Notes: generated from the letters alone by a model not told the origin. Positions 51,669 through 61,584 are shown, counted from the stretch's first letter. The stretch is 64,000 nucleotides of DNA from Massilia kyonggiensis (GCF_024756235.1 NZ_JANUGY010000010.1:124001-188000), one strand, 5' to 3'. Program-made: numbers and translations.

Positions 51669-53336
51669 TTACGCCACCTCGGCGATCGTCCCACTCTCAG
51701 GTACAGGCTGCAGCTGCGCCAACTGCTCCATCAGCTGCGCGAATCGCTGCTGCCCCGGCAGCAGGCGGTCGACGTGGTGCAGCACCTCGTATGCTTCGCT
51801 GGATAACGCCGTGTCGTAGCCGTGCTGTTGCAGGTGCGAGACGAGGATCTGGGCCGCGTTGAACAGGATACGCTGGTTGTTCGGCACCTTTTTTCGCGCC
51901 TGGCGCATCCACTCGACTGCGTCCTTCAGCTTGCCCGTCTTCCACAACAGCACACCCTGGTTCATCAGGTCGGTCGCTTCCTTCTTCGACGCGCGGATCA
52001 GGTCCTGGCCCTCGTCGCCGAGGCGCGCCTTGTCGAAGATCTTCTGCACTTCGTCGAGCAGCAGCGGATTGTCATGGTTGTTGCGGATCACGTAGCACAG
52101 CAGCTCCACGGGCGCATCCTTCACGCCCACCGCGAACAGCAGCGTCGCCAGTTCCAGGCAGGTCGGGATGTCGGGCCGGTCTTCCGTCGCGTTCAGCAAC
52201 GCCTCCAGCTCGTCGCCGGCCTTGCGCGCGCGGCGGTAGTCGCCGCTCTCGTGGTAGACGAGGCCCTCGGTGATCTTGGAACGCAACGCGATGTCCGGAT
52301 GGTCGGCCGCGAACTCGCGCTGGACCTGCAGCAGCAGCCGCAGCGCTTCCTTCGCATCGTTCTTCTGGCCGCACACGCGCGCGAGGCCGAGGTAGGCGTC
52401 CGGCGTCTTCATGACGGAATACTCGCCGATCAGCATGCACTTGCGGAAGGCCTGCTCCGCCAACTGCACGTTGCCCACCTTGAGCGCCACATTGCCCAGA
52501 TTGCGCTGGCGCGGCACGGAATTCGGCGACAGCTTCGCGGCCCGTTCGAGGATCGCGCACGCCTCGTCCAGCTTGCCCATGTTCTGGTAAGTGAGAGCCA
52601 GCTGGTCGTACGCGTCGATGTAATAGCGGTTCTCCGCGATCACGCTCTGGAACGCCTGGCGCGCCTGTTCGAATTCGCCGTTGGCCATGCGGATCTTGGC
52701 GATGCCGGCGCGCGCCCACTGGTATTCGCGCTGCTCCAGCACGCGTTCGTACACCTCGCGCGCCTTGACCGGCTCGCCGCTTTTTTCCATCAGCCTGGCC
52801 TTCATGCGCAGCAGGTCGATCTCGTGCGCCTTGTGGCCTTCGATGGCGGCGTCGCACAGGCGGGCCGCGCGCAGGTAGTCCTTCTCGGCATAGGCTTGGT
52901 CGATGAGGCGGAAGATCTGCTTCTTGTGCCACACGCGATTGAGCCGCGTGAGCAGCACGCCTTCCGTGATCGGCTTGATCAGGTAGGCGTCCGGCTGGTG
53001 CTCGGCCGCGCCCATCACGGATTCCACGCTCTTTTCGGCCGACACCATCAGCCACACGGTGCTCGGGTTGACGAGGTTGCGCACGCGCGCCTCCTCCAGC
53101 ACCTGCTGGCCGTTCTTGCCGTCGCCCAGGTTATAGTCGCACAGGACGACGTCGTAGCGGATGCGCGCCAGCAGGCCCATCGCCTCGCCGCCGGACGACG
53201 CCTGGTCGATGTTCTTCGCGCCCAGGCTGCGCAGGGCTTCGCGCAGCAGCTGGCGCACGCCGACGAAATCGTCGACGACGAGGTAGTTCTTGTCGGCCCA
53301 GTCGATCTCGTTCACGGCCTTGACGGGAGCGTTCAT
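51669..53336 (-). CDS. Response regulator with receiver and TPR domain
   Basis: A 555-residue protein. An N-terminal receiver (about residues 15-145) with VDDFVGVRQLLREAL, the phospho-acceptor Asp67 in VVLCDYNLG and the Lys of YLIKPITEG is followed by about eight TPR-like repeats (about 160-530) with helix pairs such as GKLDEACAILERAAKLSPNSV and GNVQLAEQAFRKCMLIGE. There is no DNA-binding domain, so the output is probably protein-protein contact. Its ATG overlaps the stop of the kinase gene upstream, so the two form a two-component pair. Function is unknown. Confidence 0.88.
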   Translation of the reverse strand: MNAPVKAVNEIDWADKNYLVVDDFVGVRQLLREALRSLGAKNIDQASSGGEAMGLLARIRYDVVLCDYNLGDGKNGQQVLEEARVRNLVNPSTVWLMVSAEKSVESVMGAAEHQPDAYLIKPITEGVLLTRLNRVWHKKQIFRLIDQAYAEKDYLRAARLCDAAIEGHKAHEIDLLRMKARLMEKSGEPVKAREVYERVLEQREYQWARAGIAKIRMANGEFEQARQAFQSVIAENRYYIDAYDQLALTYQNMGKLDEACAILERAAKLSPNSVPRQRNLGNVALKVGNVQLAEQAFRKCMLIGEYSVMKTPDAYLGLARVCGQKNDAKEALRLLLQVQREFAADHPDIALRSKITEGLVYHESGDYRRARKAGDELEALLNATEDRPDIPTCLELATLLFAVGVKDAPVELLCYVIRNNHDNPLLLDEVQKIFDKARLGDEGQDLIRASKKEATDLMNQGVLLWKTGKLKDAVEWMRQARKKVPNNQRILFNAAQILVSHLQQHGYDTALSSEAYEVLHHVDRLLPGQQRFAQLMEQLAQLQPVPESGTIAEVA

Positions 53337-54043
53337 GGCAGGTTCAGGATGAAGCAGCCGCCGCCGTAGCGGCCGCCGTTTTCAAGGCGCAGCGTGCCGC
53401 GCCGCTCGCGGTGCTGGTGCATGCGCGCGACTTCGCTGGAAAAATACAGGCCCAGGCCCGCGCTGTTGGTCAGGAAGTTCATGCCGCCCGCCGTGTCCCG
53501 GGTGGCGATGGCGCCGGCCTTCAGCAGCGCCGGCGGATAACCGGGGCCGTTGTCTTCCACGCGCAGTTCGAGCCAGTTGTCGTCCGTGACGCGGATCGCC
53601 AGGCGCACCGTGTCGCACGTGTAGTGGATGGCGTTGTTGATCGCATGCGACAGCACGCCCGTGATCAGGTCTTCGTCGAAGTGCCAGACGAGGTCCGGGT
53701 CGTAATCGAGTTCCAGTTTGAGGCCGCGCGACTTCAGCAGCACGCGTTCCAGCGCCACCACCTGGTCGACCAGCTGGCCCAGCTCGAGCGGCTGCACGTC
53801 GAACGGGTACGCGGGCGTGCCCACCTGCTTGTACAGCGCGAGCAGCTGCATCAGGTTGTCGTTCAGGCGCTTCGTCTGGTACAGCATGTGTGCCATTTGC
53901 GGGTATGCCGTTTCCGTCTGCGGAGAAGCGTCGACCAAAAGGCGTTCCAGCGTCCCGGACAGGACGCTGATCGAATTCTTCATGTCGTGCGCGGTCGAGG
54001 CGAGAAACAGCGACAGCTCGGGCGCGTCGGGGGTGTCGTCCAT
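53333..54043 (-). CDS. Soluble histidine kinase partner of the REC-TPR protein
   Basis: A 236-residue short kinase with no sensor domain. The N-terminal helix carries the H box LFLASTAHDMKNSISVLSGTLERL (His about 22). The ATPase domain has the N box LSHAINNAIHYTCD, DNGPGYPPALL and the glycine loop SAGLGLYFSSEVAR. The sensor input must come from a partner protein. The gene overlaps the regulator gene by four bases. A perfect TATAAT box at 54083-54078 supports transcription starting just before ATG 54043, which rules out the longer frame beginning at 54079. Confidence 0.85.
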   Translation of the reverse strand: MDDTPDAPELSLFLASTAHDMKNSISVLSGTLERLLVDASPQTETAYPQMAHMLYQTKRLNDNLMQLLALYKQVGTPAYPFDVQPLELGQLVDQVVALERVLLKSRGLKLELDYDPDLVWHFDEDLITGVLSHAINNAIHYTCDTVRLAIRVTDDNWLELRVEDNGPGYPPALLKAGAIATRDTAGGMNFLTNSAGLGLYFSSEVARMHQHRERRGTLRLENGGRYGGGCFILNLP

Positions 54044-54077
54044 GGCTGGATCATGTGTGAAATGTTGCTTGGCACAC

Positions 54078-54083
54078 ATTATA
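54078..54083 (-). promoter_or_regulatory. Perfect -10 box for the kinase-regulator pair
   Basis: TATAAT on the minus strand lies 35 bases before ATG 54043. No good -35 box is seen at the usual distance. A stem-loop (54093-54110) sits in the -35 area. Confidence 0.45.
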
Positions 54084-54092
54084 CCTTTGAAA

Positions 54093-54110
54093 CTTTCGGT
54101 TGCCCGAAAG
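54093..54110 (-). terminator. Short hairpin after mnmC
   Basis: Perfect seven-base arms, CTTTCGG and CCGAAAG, around a four-base loop lie three bases past the mnmC stop codon. On the minus strand the hairpin is followed by TTTC only, so it is a weak terminator at best. It may equally be a regulator site for the kinase promoter just downstream. Confidence 0.35.
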
Positions 54111-54113
54111 AAA

Positions 54114-55775
54114 TCAATTTTCTGGCTGCGGACCCCGCGGGGCGCGGCGTGCGCGCAACACGAAGCGGGCCGGATCGAGCGCGTCGACGAGGCTGGACTC
54201 CAGCGGCAGCGGCTCGCCCTCGATCTGCGCGGCCAGCAATTCGGCCGACAAACCGGCCCAGATCAGGCCGCGCGACGCGTACCCGAGCAGCCCGTACAGC
54301 CCCGGATGGCGCGGCACGTCGCGCAAGCGCTCGGTGGTGCCGGCCGCGTCGAAATCGGGCAGGCGGCCGACGAGCGGCAGGCGGTCCGGGGCGACGCAGC
54401 GGAAGCCCACGCGCCCCGCCAGCGGCGCATCCTCCGCCGCATGCGGATCGGACAGCAGGCCGCGCAGGCGCTCCAGGTTTTCCGCGTGACTCGTCAAGGA
54501 CAGCGCCGGGTTCGGATCTTCGTCGTACGTGGCGCCCGCGCTGCACACGCCGCCGGACGGCGGCGTCAGGTACGCCTCGCGGCACAGCACGACGGGCAAT
54601 TTGGGCACCATGTCGGCCGGCACGTGCGACACCTGCCCGCGCAGCATCGTCAACGGCAGCGGCGCGGCCTGCGGCACCTGCGCGGCGCCGGCGCCGTTGG
54701 CCAGGATCAGGTTCGGCGCGTGCGCCACCACGATGCCGTGTTCGTTCGTCAGGCGCCATTGCGAGCCATCGCGTTCGATGCGCACGTCGCCCACGCCGAG
54801 TTTGCGCTCCAGGCGTCCGCCGCACGCGTCCAGCATCGCCTCGCACACGCTGCCCGGCCGCGCCCAGCCTGCGCCGCGGAACAGCCAGCCGCCGTCCGGC
54901 GCCGGCAGGCCGCCCAGCAGCGCTTCCGCCTCGGGGCGTTCCAGCCACTCGGCGAAATCCGCCGGCAGCGATGTATCGGCGGCGATGGCGCGCTGCACGT
55001 CGGCGTGGCCAGGGTCGCGCGCCAGCTGCAGCACGCCGCACTTGTCGCCCTCGATGGCGCGGCCGATGCCGCCCAGGCGCTCCCAGTGGCGCAGCGCGTA
55101 CAGGTACGCGGCGCGCGTCAGGCGCGTGGGCACGTTGTCGTCCTTCGACAGCAGCGGCATGAAGATGCCGGCGCGGTTGCCCGACGCTTCCATCGCGGGC
55201 TGCGGCTGGCGGTCGACGACGGTCACCTGCCACCCGCGCGCACACAGGCGCTCGGCCGCGGCGGAACCGGCGATGCCGGCACCGAGCACGATCGCGCGGC
55301 GTTCGGGCACCGGCGGTGCGGGCGGGCGCGGTTTGCGGCTGGCGAAACGGGCATGGCGGCCGTCCGCGTCGAACACGAAGCCCTGCGCCGTCAGCGCGGC
55401 GACCTGGTCTTGCGTGAGTCCTTGCGCCTGCAGGCAGGCGTCCTGCGCCGCCACGCGCGCGACGTGGCGCGCGAAGTCGGTGCCTGCGTGTTCGATGTCG
55501 TGCAGGCGGAACATGTCGACGCGCGCCGTCAGCTGGGCCAGCGCGTCCGCCAGCGGCGCGCTGATCAGGTCCAGCGTGACGCCCGGCTCCGCCTGCGGCA
55601 TGCGGTGGAAGCCCGGCAGCAGGTGGTCGCACAGGGAGATGATGTGCAGATTGGGCGAGCGGTGCGGATCGGTGCGCCAGACGTCCGTCAGGACGCGGAC
55701 CGCGGCACCGTCGCCGTAATGCGAATCGAAGACGGTGTAGCGGGCCCGGGTGCACCAGCAGGCGCGGTAGTCCAT
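54114..55775 (-). CDS. mnmC: MnmC: FAD oxidoreductase domain with reduced methyltransferase domain
   Basis: A 553-residue protein of the tRNA wobble-uridine modification enzyme MnmC. The C-terminal part (from about residue 175) is a complete FAD-dependent DAO domain with the dinucleotide motif AIVLGAGIAGSAAAERL, GIFMPLLSKDD and the C-terminal SRGLIWAGLSAELLAAQI; it would oxidise cmnm5 to nm5. The N-terminal methyltransferase part is only about 145 residues, compared with about 245 in the E. coli enzyme. Its SAM loop is degenerate (FDSHYGDGAAVRVL where G-x-G-x-G is expected) and the DGFAP active-site motif is absent. Hence nm5 methylation is doubtful. Start at ATG 55775; it follows tag by four bases. 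Confidence 0.85.
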   Translation of the reverse strand: MDYRACWCTRARYTVFDSHYGDGAAVRVLTDVWRTDPHRSPNLHIISLCDHLLPGFHRMPQAEPGVTLDLISAPLADALAQLTARVDMFRLHDIEHAGTDFARHVARVAAQDACLQAQGLTQDQVAALTAQGFVFDADGRHARFASRKPRPPAPPVPERRAIVLGAGIAGSAAAERLCARGWQVTVVDRQPQPAMEASGNRAGIFMPLLSKDDNVPTRLTRAAYLYALRHWERLGGIGRAIEGDKCGVLQLARDPGHADVQRAIAADTSLPADFAEWLERPEAEALLGGLPAPDGGWLFRGAGWARPGSVCEAMLDACGGRLERKLGVGDVRIERDGSQWRLTNEHGIVVAHAPNLILANGAGAAQVPQAAPLPLTMLRGQVSHVPADMVPKLPVVLCREAYLTPPSGGVCSAGATYDEDPNPALSLTSHAENLERLRGLLSDPHAAEDAPLAGRVGFRCVAPDRLPLVGRLPDFDAAGTTERLRDVPRHPGLYGLLGYASRGLIWAGLSAELLAAQIEGEPLPLESSLVDALDPARFVLRARRAPRGPQPEN

Positions 55776-55779
55776 GGAA

Positions 55780-56343
55780 TCACCTCCGGCGGCGGCACAG
55801 GCAGGCGCGGTCGTGGTCGTCGACCATCCCGATGCCCTGCATGTAGGCATACACGATGGTCGACCCGACGAACTTGAAACCGCGTTTGGCCAGGTCTTTC
55901 GAGATGCGGTCGGACAGTTCGGTACGGGCCGGACGGCTGCCGTCCGGCCAGTCGTTGACGATGGGCTTGCCGTCCACGAACGCCCACAGGTAGTCGTTCA
56001 ACGTCAAGCCCTGTTCGCGCAGGCGCAGGTAGGCTTGCGCATTGTTGATGGCGGCCGCGACCTTCAGGCGGTTGCGCACGATGCCGGGATTCGCGAGCAG
56101 TTCCGCGACTTTCGCATCGCCGTAGCTGGCGATCTTGTCCGCGTCCCAGCCGTCGAAGGCGATGCGGTAGTTGTCGCGTTTGTTCAGGATCGTTTCCCAC
56201 GACAGCCCGGCCTGCGCGCCTTCGAGGTTCAGCATTTCGAACAGCGTCGTCTCGTCGTGGCAGGGTACGCCCCACTCGTGGTCGTGATAAGCGATGTAGC
56301 GTGGGTTGGCCATGTTGGCCCAGGTGCAGCGGGTGTCGTTCAT
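55780..56343 (-). CDS. tag: DNA-3-methyladenine glycosylase I
   Basis: A 187-residue DNA repair enzyme that removes 3-methyladenine. The full-length match to Tag is clear: RCTWANMANPRYIAYHDHEWG at the start (zinc ligands Cys6 and His near 20), LFEMLNLEGAQAGLSWETIL, the helix-hairpin segment NNAQAYLRLREQG, and RGFKFVGSTIVYAYMQGIGMVDDHDRACLC at the end, which holds the second pair of zinc ligands. It is the first gene before mnmC on the same strand. Across a 68-base gap lies the divergent Ser/Thr kinase gene. Confidence 0.95.
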   Translation of the reverse strand: MNDTRCTWANMANPRYIAYHDHEWGVPCHDETTLFEMLNLEGAQAGLSWETILNKRDNYRIAFDGWDADKIASYGDAKVAELLANPGIVRNRLKVAAAINNAQAYLRLREQGLTLNDYLWAFVDGKPIVNDWPDGSRPARTELSDRISKDLAKRGFKFVGSTIVYAYMQGIGMVDDHDRACLCRRRR

Positions 56344-56411
56344 ACATCAAGTATAAACCTCCGGCGCCGATTTTCATTGTTGGCAAACCAATTTGATTTA
56401 CACTTGCGGCC

Positions 56412-57406
<995 letters not shown>

Positions 57407-57410
<4 letters not shown>

Positions 57411-58573
57411 GTGACGCGACCATCGTGCGCAGTTTGGATATGCGCGGGGACTTCTTCCGCCGCCTGCAGCAGCTGACCACGCGCATCCACGCCACGCGCA
57501 ACGTCGACGAGATCATGCTCGACCTGTCCGAAGGCATCTGCACCCTGTTCGGCGCGGACCGCCTGACGATCTACACGGTCGGCGAGGACAAGGCGAGCCT
57601 CGTCTCCAAGGTCAAGACGGGGATGGCGTCGTTCCGCCAGCTGCGCCTGCCGATCTCCGCGCAGAGCGTGGCCGGCTACGCCGCGCTGGCGCGCCGGCTG
57701 CTCAACCTGAACGACGTCTACGATGCGGCCGAACTGCAGCGCTATGCGGCCGACCTGCGCTTCCAGCAGGGCGTCGACCGGCGCACGGGCTACCGCACGA
57801 CGCAGATGCTCGTCGTCCCGATCATGCACGACGGCGAAGTCATTGGCGTCCTCCAGCTGATCAACAACCTGCGCGGCGGCCCGTTCGACAGCACGGTCGT
57901 CGAAGGCGCCCGCTACCTGTGCGACACGCTCGCCATCGCGTTCGCCCAGCGCCGGCAGGAAACAAGGCGCGAGCGCACGGGCTTCGTCGGCGCACTGGGG
58001 TCGCGGGCGCTGGCACGCGACCAGGTCGAGCAGGCGGTGGAACAGGCACGCGCGCAGGGCCGCGACGTGGAAGACGTGCTGCTCGACGACTTCAAGGTGA
58101 AACTGCCCGTCGTCGGGCGCGCATTGGCCGACCATTTCGCCGTCCCCTACCTCGCCTTCCATCCAGGGCGGCGCGTGCCGGCGGAACTCCTCGACGGCAT
58201 CGACCGCGCGGCCGCCGAAGTGCGCCAGTGGCTGCCGGTGGAGCGCAACGAGCATGCGCTGTACGTCGTCTGCATCGACCCGGAACAGGTGAGGACGGAC
58301 AACGCCGTCGCCACGCTGTTCCCGCAGTCGCGCCCCGTGTTCTGCGTGACGACGCGGCGCGACTTCGCGGCGCTGCTCGACCAGTACTTCGGCCCGGCCG
58401 CGGCGCCTGCATCGCTGCCGTCCGCGCATGCGGCAAAGCTGGTCGACACCGTCGCGGCGCTCGTCGCGGGCAGCCACAAAGAGGGCCTGTCGGACCTGCG
58501 CATCGAGACGGCGCCGGGCGACAAACCCGGCGAGATCCGCTTCACGGTGAGCGGGGTCCTGCGGCTGCCGTGA
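57407..58573 (+). CDS. GAF-domain protein with MshEN-like C-terminal region
   Basis: A 388-residue protein. A GAF domain (about residues 20-180; LSEGICTLFGADRLTIYTV, QMLVVPIMHDGEVIGVLQLIN) binds a small ligand or nucleotide. The second part (about 186-330) has LGSRALARDQVEQAVEQARAQGRDVEDVLLDDF and YLAFHPGRRVPAELLDGI, the pattern of an MshEN/GspE N-terminal domain, a known cyclic-di-GMP binder in some proteins. No catalytic domain follows. Its ATG overlaps the kinase stop by four bases. It could be a phosphorylated adaptor of the kinase. Confidence 0.82.
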
Positions 58574-58638
58574 AAATCGCCAATCCGCCTGGGCAGCGTG
58601 CTAGCATGCCGCACCTGTATTGATATCCACCGCGTTCG

Positions 58639-59463
58639 ATGAGCCCCTGGAAGCAGCTAACCCCGAGCATCTACCACCGCCTCGCCTTCGGCTGCGCGTA
58701 CGGCCTGACCGACGTCGGCCTCGTGCGCGAGTCCAACGAAGACAACTTCCTCATCGATCCCCTGCTCCGCCTGGTGGCCGTCGCCGACGGCATGGGTGGC
58801 CACGACGGCGGCGAAATCGCGGCGCGCCTGGCCCTGGAAACCGTGCGCGACGCGCTGGGCGCCGTCGACCCGAAAAAATCCTCGCCCGGCGATGCGGCCG
58901 ACCCGGACGCGACGTGGCAGGACGAGCACATGCCCGCCGTCGTGGCCGTGCACGAGGCGGTCGACGCCGCCAATGCGCGCGTGTACGGCGCGAATTTGCA
59001 GGGCGGCCGCGGTGAAGGCAGCGGCATGGGCACCACGCTGACGGGCTTCTGGCAAAGCCTGCCGGACGGCCCGCTCGTCATCTTCCACGTCGGGGACAGC
59101 CGCCTGTACCGCTACCGCGACGGCGAACTGGCCGTGCTCACGCGCGACCAGACCATGTACCAGCAGGCGCTGGAAGCGGGTGTCTCCGGCGACTTTCCAC
59201 CGCGCAACCTGCTGCTGCAAGCGATCGGCCCGACGGCGGCCATCACGCCCGACGTCAAGGCGTGCGCGACCCGCCCCGGCGACCTGTACCTGCTGTGCAG
59301 CGACGGTTTGTACGGCAACACGCCGCATGCCGCCATCGAGCACGTGCTGGCCGGCGCGCATGCGCAATCGCTGGAGCACTGCTGCGCCGAGCTGATCGCC
59401 CTCGCCAAGACGCACGGCAGCCGCGACAACATCACGGCCGTGCTGGCGCTGGTCGAGCGCTGA
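58639..59463 (+). CDS. PP2C-type serine/threonine phosphatase
   Basis: A 274-residue phosphatase of the PPM/PP2C family, Stp-type. The metal-binding motifs are complete: DVGLVRESNEDNFL, VAVADGMGGHDGGEIAA, GDSRLYRYRDGELAVLTRDQT, LLCSDGLYGN and SRDNITAVLALVE. It removes phosphate from Ser/Thr residues with Mn or Mg and would reverse the action of the upstream kinase. It follows the GAF gene by 65 bases on the same strand. No regulatory domain is attached. Confidence 0.93.
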   Translation: MSPWKQLTPSIYHRLAFGCAYGLTDVGLVRESNEDNFLIDPLLRLVAVADGMGGHDGGEIAARLALETVRDALGAVDPKKSSPGDAADPDATWQDEHMPAVVAVHEAVDAANARVYGANLQGGRGEGSGMGTTLTGFWQSLPDGPLVIFHVGDSRLYRYRDGELAVLTRDQTMYQQALEAGVSGDFPPRNLLLQAIGPTAAITPDVKACATRPGDLYLLCSDGLYGNTPHAAIEHVLAGAHAQSLEHCCAELIALAKTHGSRDNITAVLALVER

Positions 59464-59545
59464 CCGGCAAGTGTCTCTATTTACACAATGCAAACAGAAT
59501 TTCTCTAGAAGAATGTAGATTTGATACGAGGAAAGGTGATACTCT

Positions 59546-59561
59546 GTAGGAGCTCTCCTAC
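59546..59561 (+). promoter_or_regulatory. Hairpin in the leader of the PEP-CTERM gene
   Basis: Perfect seven-base arms GTAGGAG and CTCCTAC around a two-base centre lie 22 bases before the ATG at 59583. No good ribosome binding site is seen next to that ATG; AGGAG inside the hairpin is the nearest such sequence, so the structure could mask it. Confidence 0.35.
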
Positions 59562-59582
59562 TTTCATCTTCCTGGACCTCGT

Positions 59583-61127
59583 ATGGACTACCGCAGCGCC
59601 TACATTCGCCGCAGCAGAAAGGATTCGCGCCTGAAGAAACGTCTCGCGGCCGCCGGCCTGCTCGGCGTCGCGGCGTGCGTGGGCCTGTACGCGTTCGCGA
59701 TGAGCGAGTCCGCGGCGCCGGCGCTGGCCGCGCAAGCGCACGCGCCGGCTGCTGCCGCGACGCCGGTGCCGGCCGTGCTGCGCACCGCGGCACAGGTGGA
59801 GACGAAGAAGACGCGCCGCGTCTATCCCTATTCGATCGTGCCCGGCGGTGTGCTCAACCGCCGGGAACTCACGCATGCCGTCGTCGTGGACAAGGTCGTG
59901 GCGGAGCATTATTCGGCGTTCGAGGCAAGTAAAGCCACCGTCAGGACCGTCGACAAGCCGCGCGCCGTGTACGTGTCGTACCGCAAGGGCGACAAGGTGT
60001 TCTGGACGGCGAAGAAACTTCAGCTGGCCGAAGGCGAGACGCTGCTGTCCGACGGCCAGAACGAGATCCGCACGCGCTGCGGCAACCGCATTTCCGACGT
60101 GCCCCGGCTGCCCGTCGAAGCCAATGGACCAAGCGAGGAAGAACTCGACGCTTCCGTCGACGTGGCCGAGGATGACACCGGCGAAGGGACGGTGGCGCAG
60201 GTCGGCTTCGCGGCCGACGGCAATCCCGCTGGCCGCGGTTACCAGCTCCAGTCGTTCGGGACCGGCACCGCGGCGCAGAACGGCGGCACGCGCCTGACGC
60301 GCACCAGCATCGGCACGCCGAGCCTGCCCGGCATCGGCGTGGGCCCGATCCGGGATGGCGGTACGGTATTGGCAGGCAAGGTGTCGAGCGACGCCGCCGG
60401 GACCGGTACATCGGGTACGGGGACAACGGGTAGCGGAACGACGGGTACGGGAACGCCGGGCACGGCCACGTCAGGCACTGGAACGTCAGGGACGGACACG
60501 CCGGGAACTGGCACGCCGGGCACGGCCACGCCGGTTACCGGCACGTCGGGCACGGGAACGTCAGGCACCGGGACGCCGGGCACGGGAACATCCGGGACCG
60601 GCACGTCCGGAACCGGCACGTCCGGGACCGGCACGTCCGGAACCGTCATCACAAAACCCGGCGGAACGAACACGGGCGGTCCAAAGACCGGCGGCTCCAC
60701 CCCGGGCGGTCCGAAGACCGGCGCCCCGACCACCGGCACGCCGGCCGCCGGCACCCCGGCCACCGGCGAGCAACATCCTGCCGCCCCGGTCAACAACGGT
60801 TCGGACACCGGCAACGCGGGCGACGTGAAGACCGGCGAGACCGGCACCGGCACGACGCCGGACAGCGGGACGCCCACGGGCGGCACGCTGCCGACGAACC
60901 TGCCGGACGAGCCGGTTCCGCCCCCTACCGACACCGGCACGAAACCGCCACCGCTCCCCGGCACGCTGCTGCCGCCGACGACGGACCTGCCCGGCCAAAC
61001 GAACGGTCCGGCCAAGACCCCGGTCAAGCATACCGACGTGCCGGAACCGGGCACGCTGTGGCTGGCCGGCGCCGGCGTGGCCGCGCTGCTGGCGGCGCGG
61101 CGCGCGAAGAAGCGCGCGCGCGACTAG
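59583..61127 (+). CDS. PEP-CTERM sorted exoprotein with TGTSG-type repeats
   Basis: A 514-residue secreted protein. An N-terminal signal (basic RRSRKDSRLKKR, then AAAGLLGVAACVGLYAF) precedes a small folded part (about residues 75-170) with RRVYPYSIVPGGVLNRRELTHAVVVDKVV. From about 270 to 360 the protein is a low-complexity array of five-residue repeats of the form TGTSG/TGTPG. The C-terminus has the sorting signal VPEPGTLWLAGAGVAALLAARRAKKRARD: PEP box, hydrophobic helix and Arg-rich tail. PEP-CTERM proteins are processed by exosortase EpsH/XrtA and displayed or released together with exopolysaccharide. No exosortase gene is in the window. Confidence 0.85.
   Translation: MDYRSAYIRRSRKDSRLKKRLAAAGLLGVAACVGLYAFAMSESAAPALAAQAHAPAAAATPVPAVLRTAAQVETKKTRRVYPYSIVPGGVLNRRELTHAVVVDKVVAEHYSAFEASKATVRTVDKPRAVYVSYRKGDKVFWTAKKLQLAEGETLLSDGQNEIRTRCGNRISDVPRLPVEANGPSEEELDASVDVAEDDTGEGTVAQVGFAADGNPAGRGYQLQSFGTGTAAQNGGTRLTRTSIGTPSLPGIGVGPIRDGGTVLAGKVSSDAAGTGTSGTGTTGSGTTGTGTPGTATSGTGTSGTDTPGTGTPGTATPVTGTSGTGTSGTGTPGTGTSGTGTSGTGTSGTGTSGTVITKPGGTNTGGPKTGGSTPGGPKTGAPTTGTPAAGTPATGEQHPAAPVNNGSDTGNAGDVKTGETGTGTTPDSGTPTGGTLPTNLPDEPVPPPTDTGTKPPPLPGTLLPPTTDLPGQTNGPAKTPVKHTDVPEPGTLWLAGAGVAALLAARRAKKRARD
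60399..60645 (+). repeat. Fifteen-base microsatellite inside the PEP-CTERM gene
   Basis: The repeat unit of about 15 bases encodes T-G-T-S/P-G-like pentapeptides and occurs some 16 times. Copies differ by single bases, with the last few units (60585-60645) nearly identical. Because the unit length is a multiple of three, slippage would lengthen or shorten the stalk without losing the frame. Confidence 0.8.
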
Positions 61128-61128
61128 G

Positions 61129-61584
61129 TCAGTCCTCGATCACGGCGCGCCCTGCGCGCCGCAATTCATCCAGGTGGTCGAGCATCTGCCAGATCACTTC
61201 CGGCGGATGCCCCTGCCAATCCTCCACTTCCCCGACGATCCTGAGCGGCGCCCGCGTGCGGTACGAGCGCGTGGGATTGCCGGGGAAGCGCTTGTTCGTC
61301 AGGTTCGGATCATCCTCGAACGTCCCCGTGGGTTCCACGATATAGATGTGGCCCCGCCCCTCGGCACCGCCCAGTGCCGTGGCCAGTTCCGCGCCCCAGA
61401 TCGCGGCCTCCATCGATGCGCTGAAATACACGTTGTTGGAGACGCGGCCTTCCTCGAAATTGGAAGCGTAGCCCGGGACCAGCAGCTCACCCGGCTGGAA
61501 ACGGATTTTGGTGCCGTGGTAGAAAGGGCCTGGGACGTTGTCGCAGGATTCGTGGGTAACGGGGGGCCATTGCTGGTCGTTCAT
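61129..61584 (-). CDS. arr: Rifamycin ADP-ribosyltransferase Arr
   Basis: A 151-residue enzyme matching Arr, which inactivates rifampicin by adding ADP-ribose to the C23 hydroxyl with NAD as donor. Signature segments: PFYHGTKIRFQPGELLVPGYASNFEEGRVSNNVYFSAS, AAIWGAELATALG, HIYIVEPTGTFEDDPNLTNKRFPGNPTRSYRTRAPLRIVGEVEDW. The size fits the family. I chose ATG 61584 (preceded by a purine-rich GGAAG); the longer frame to 61629 has no binding site. The gene overlaps nothing and converges on the PEP-CTERM gene with one base between the stops. No mobile element or integron site is beside it, so it looks like a chromosomal arr. Confidence 0.92.
   Translation of the reverse strand: MNDQQWPPVTHESCDNVPGPFYHGTKIRFQPGELLVPGYASNFEEGRVSNNVYFSASMEAAIWGAELATALGGAEGRGHIYIVEPTGTFEDDPNLTNKRFPGNPTRSYRTRAPLRIVGEVEDWQGHPPEVIWQMLDHLDELRRAGRAVIED

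Noticed and set aside
60399..60645. CRISPR array or minisatellite outside genes
   Set aside because: The repeats are in frame within a secreted protein and lack spacers.
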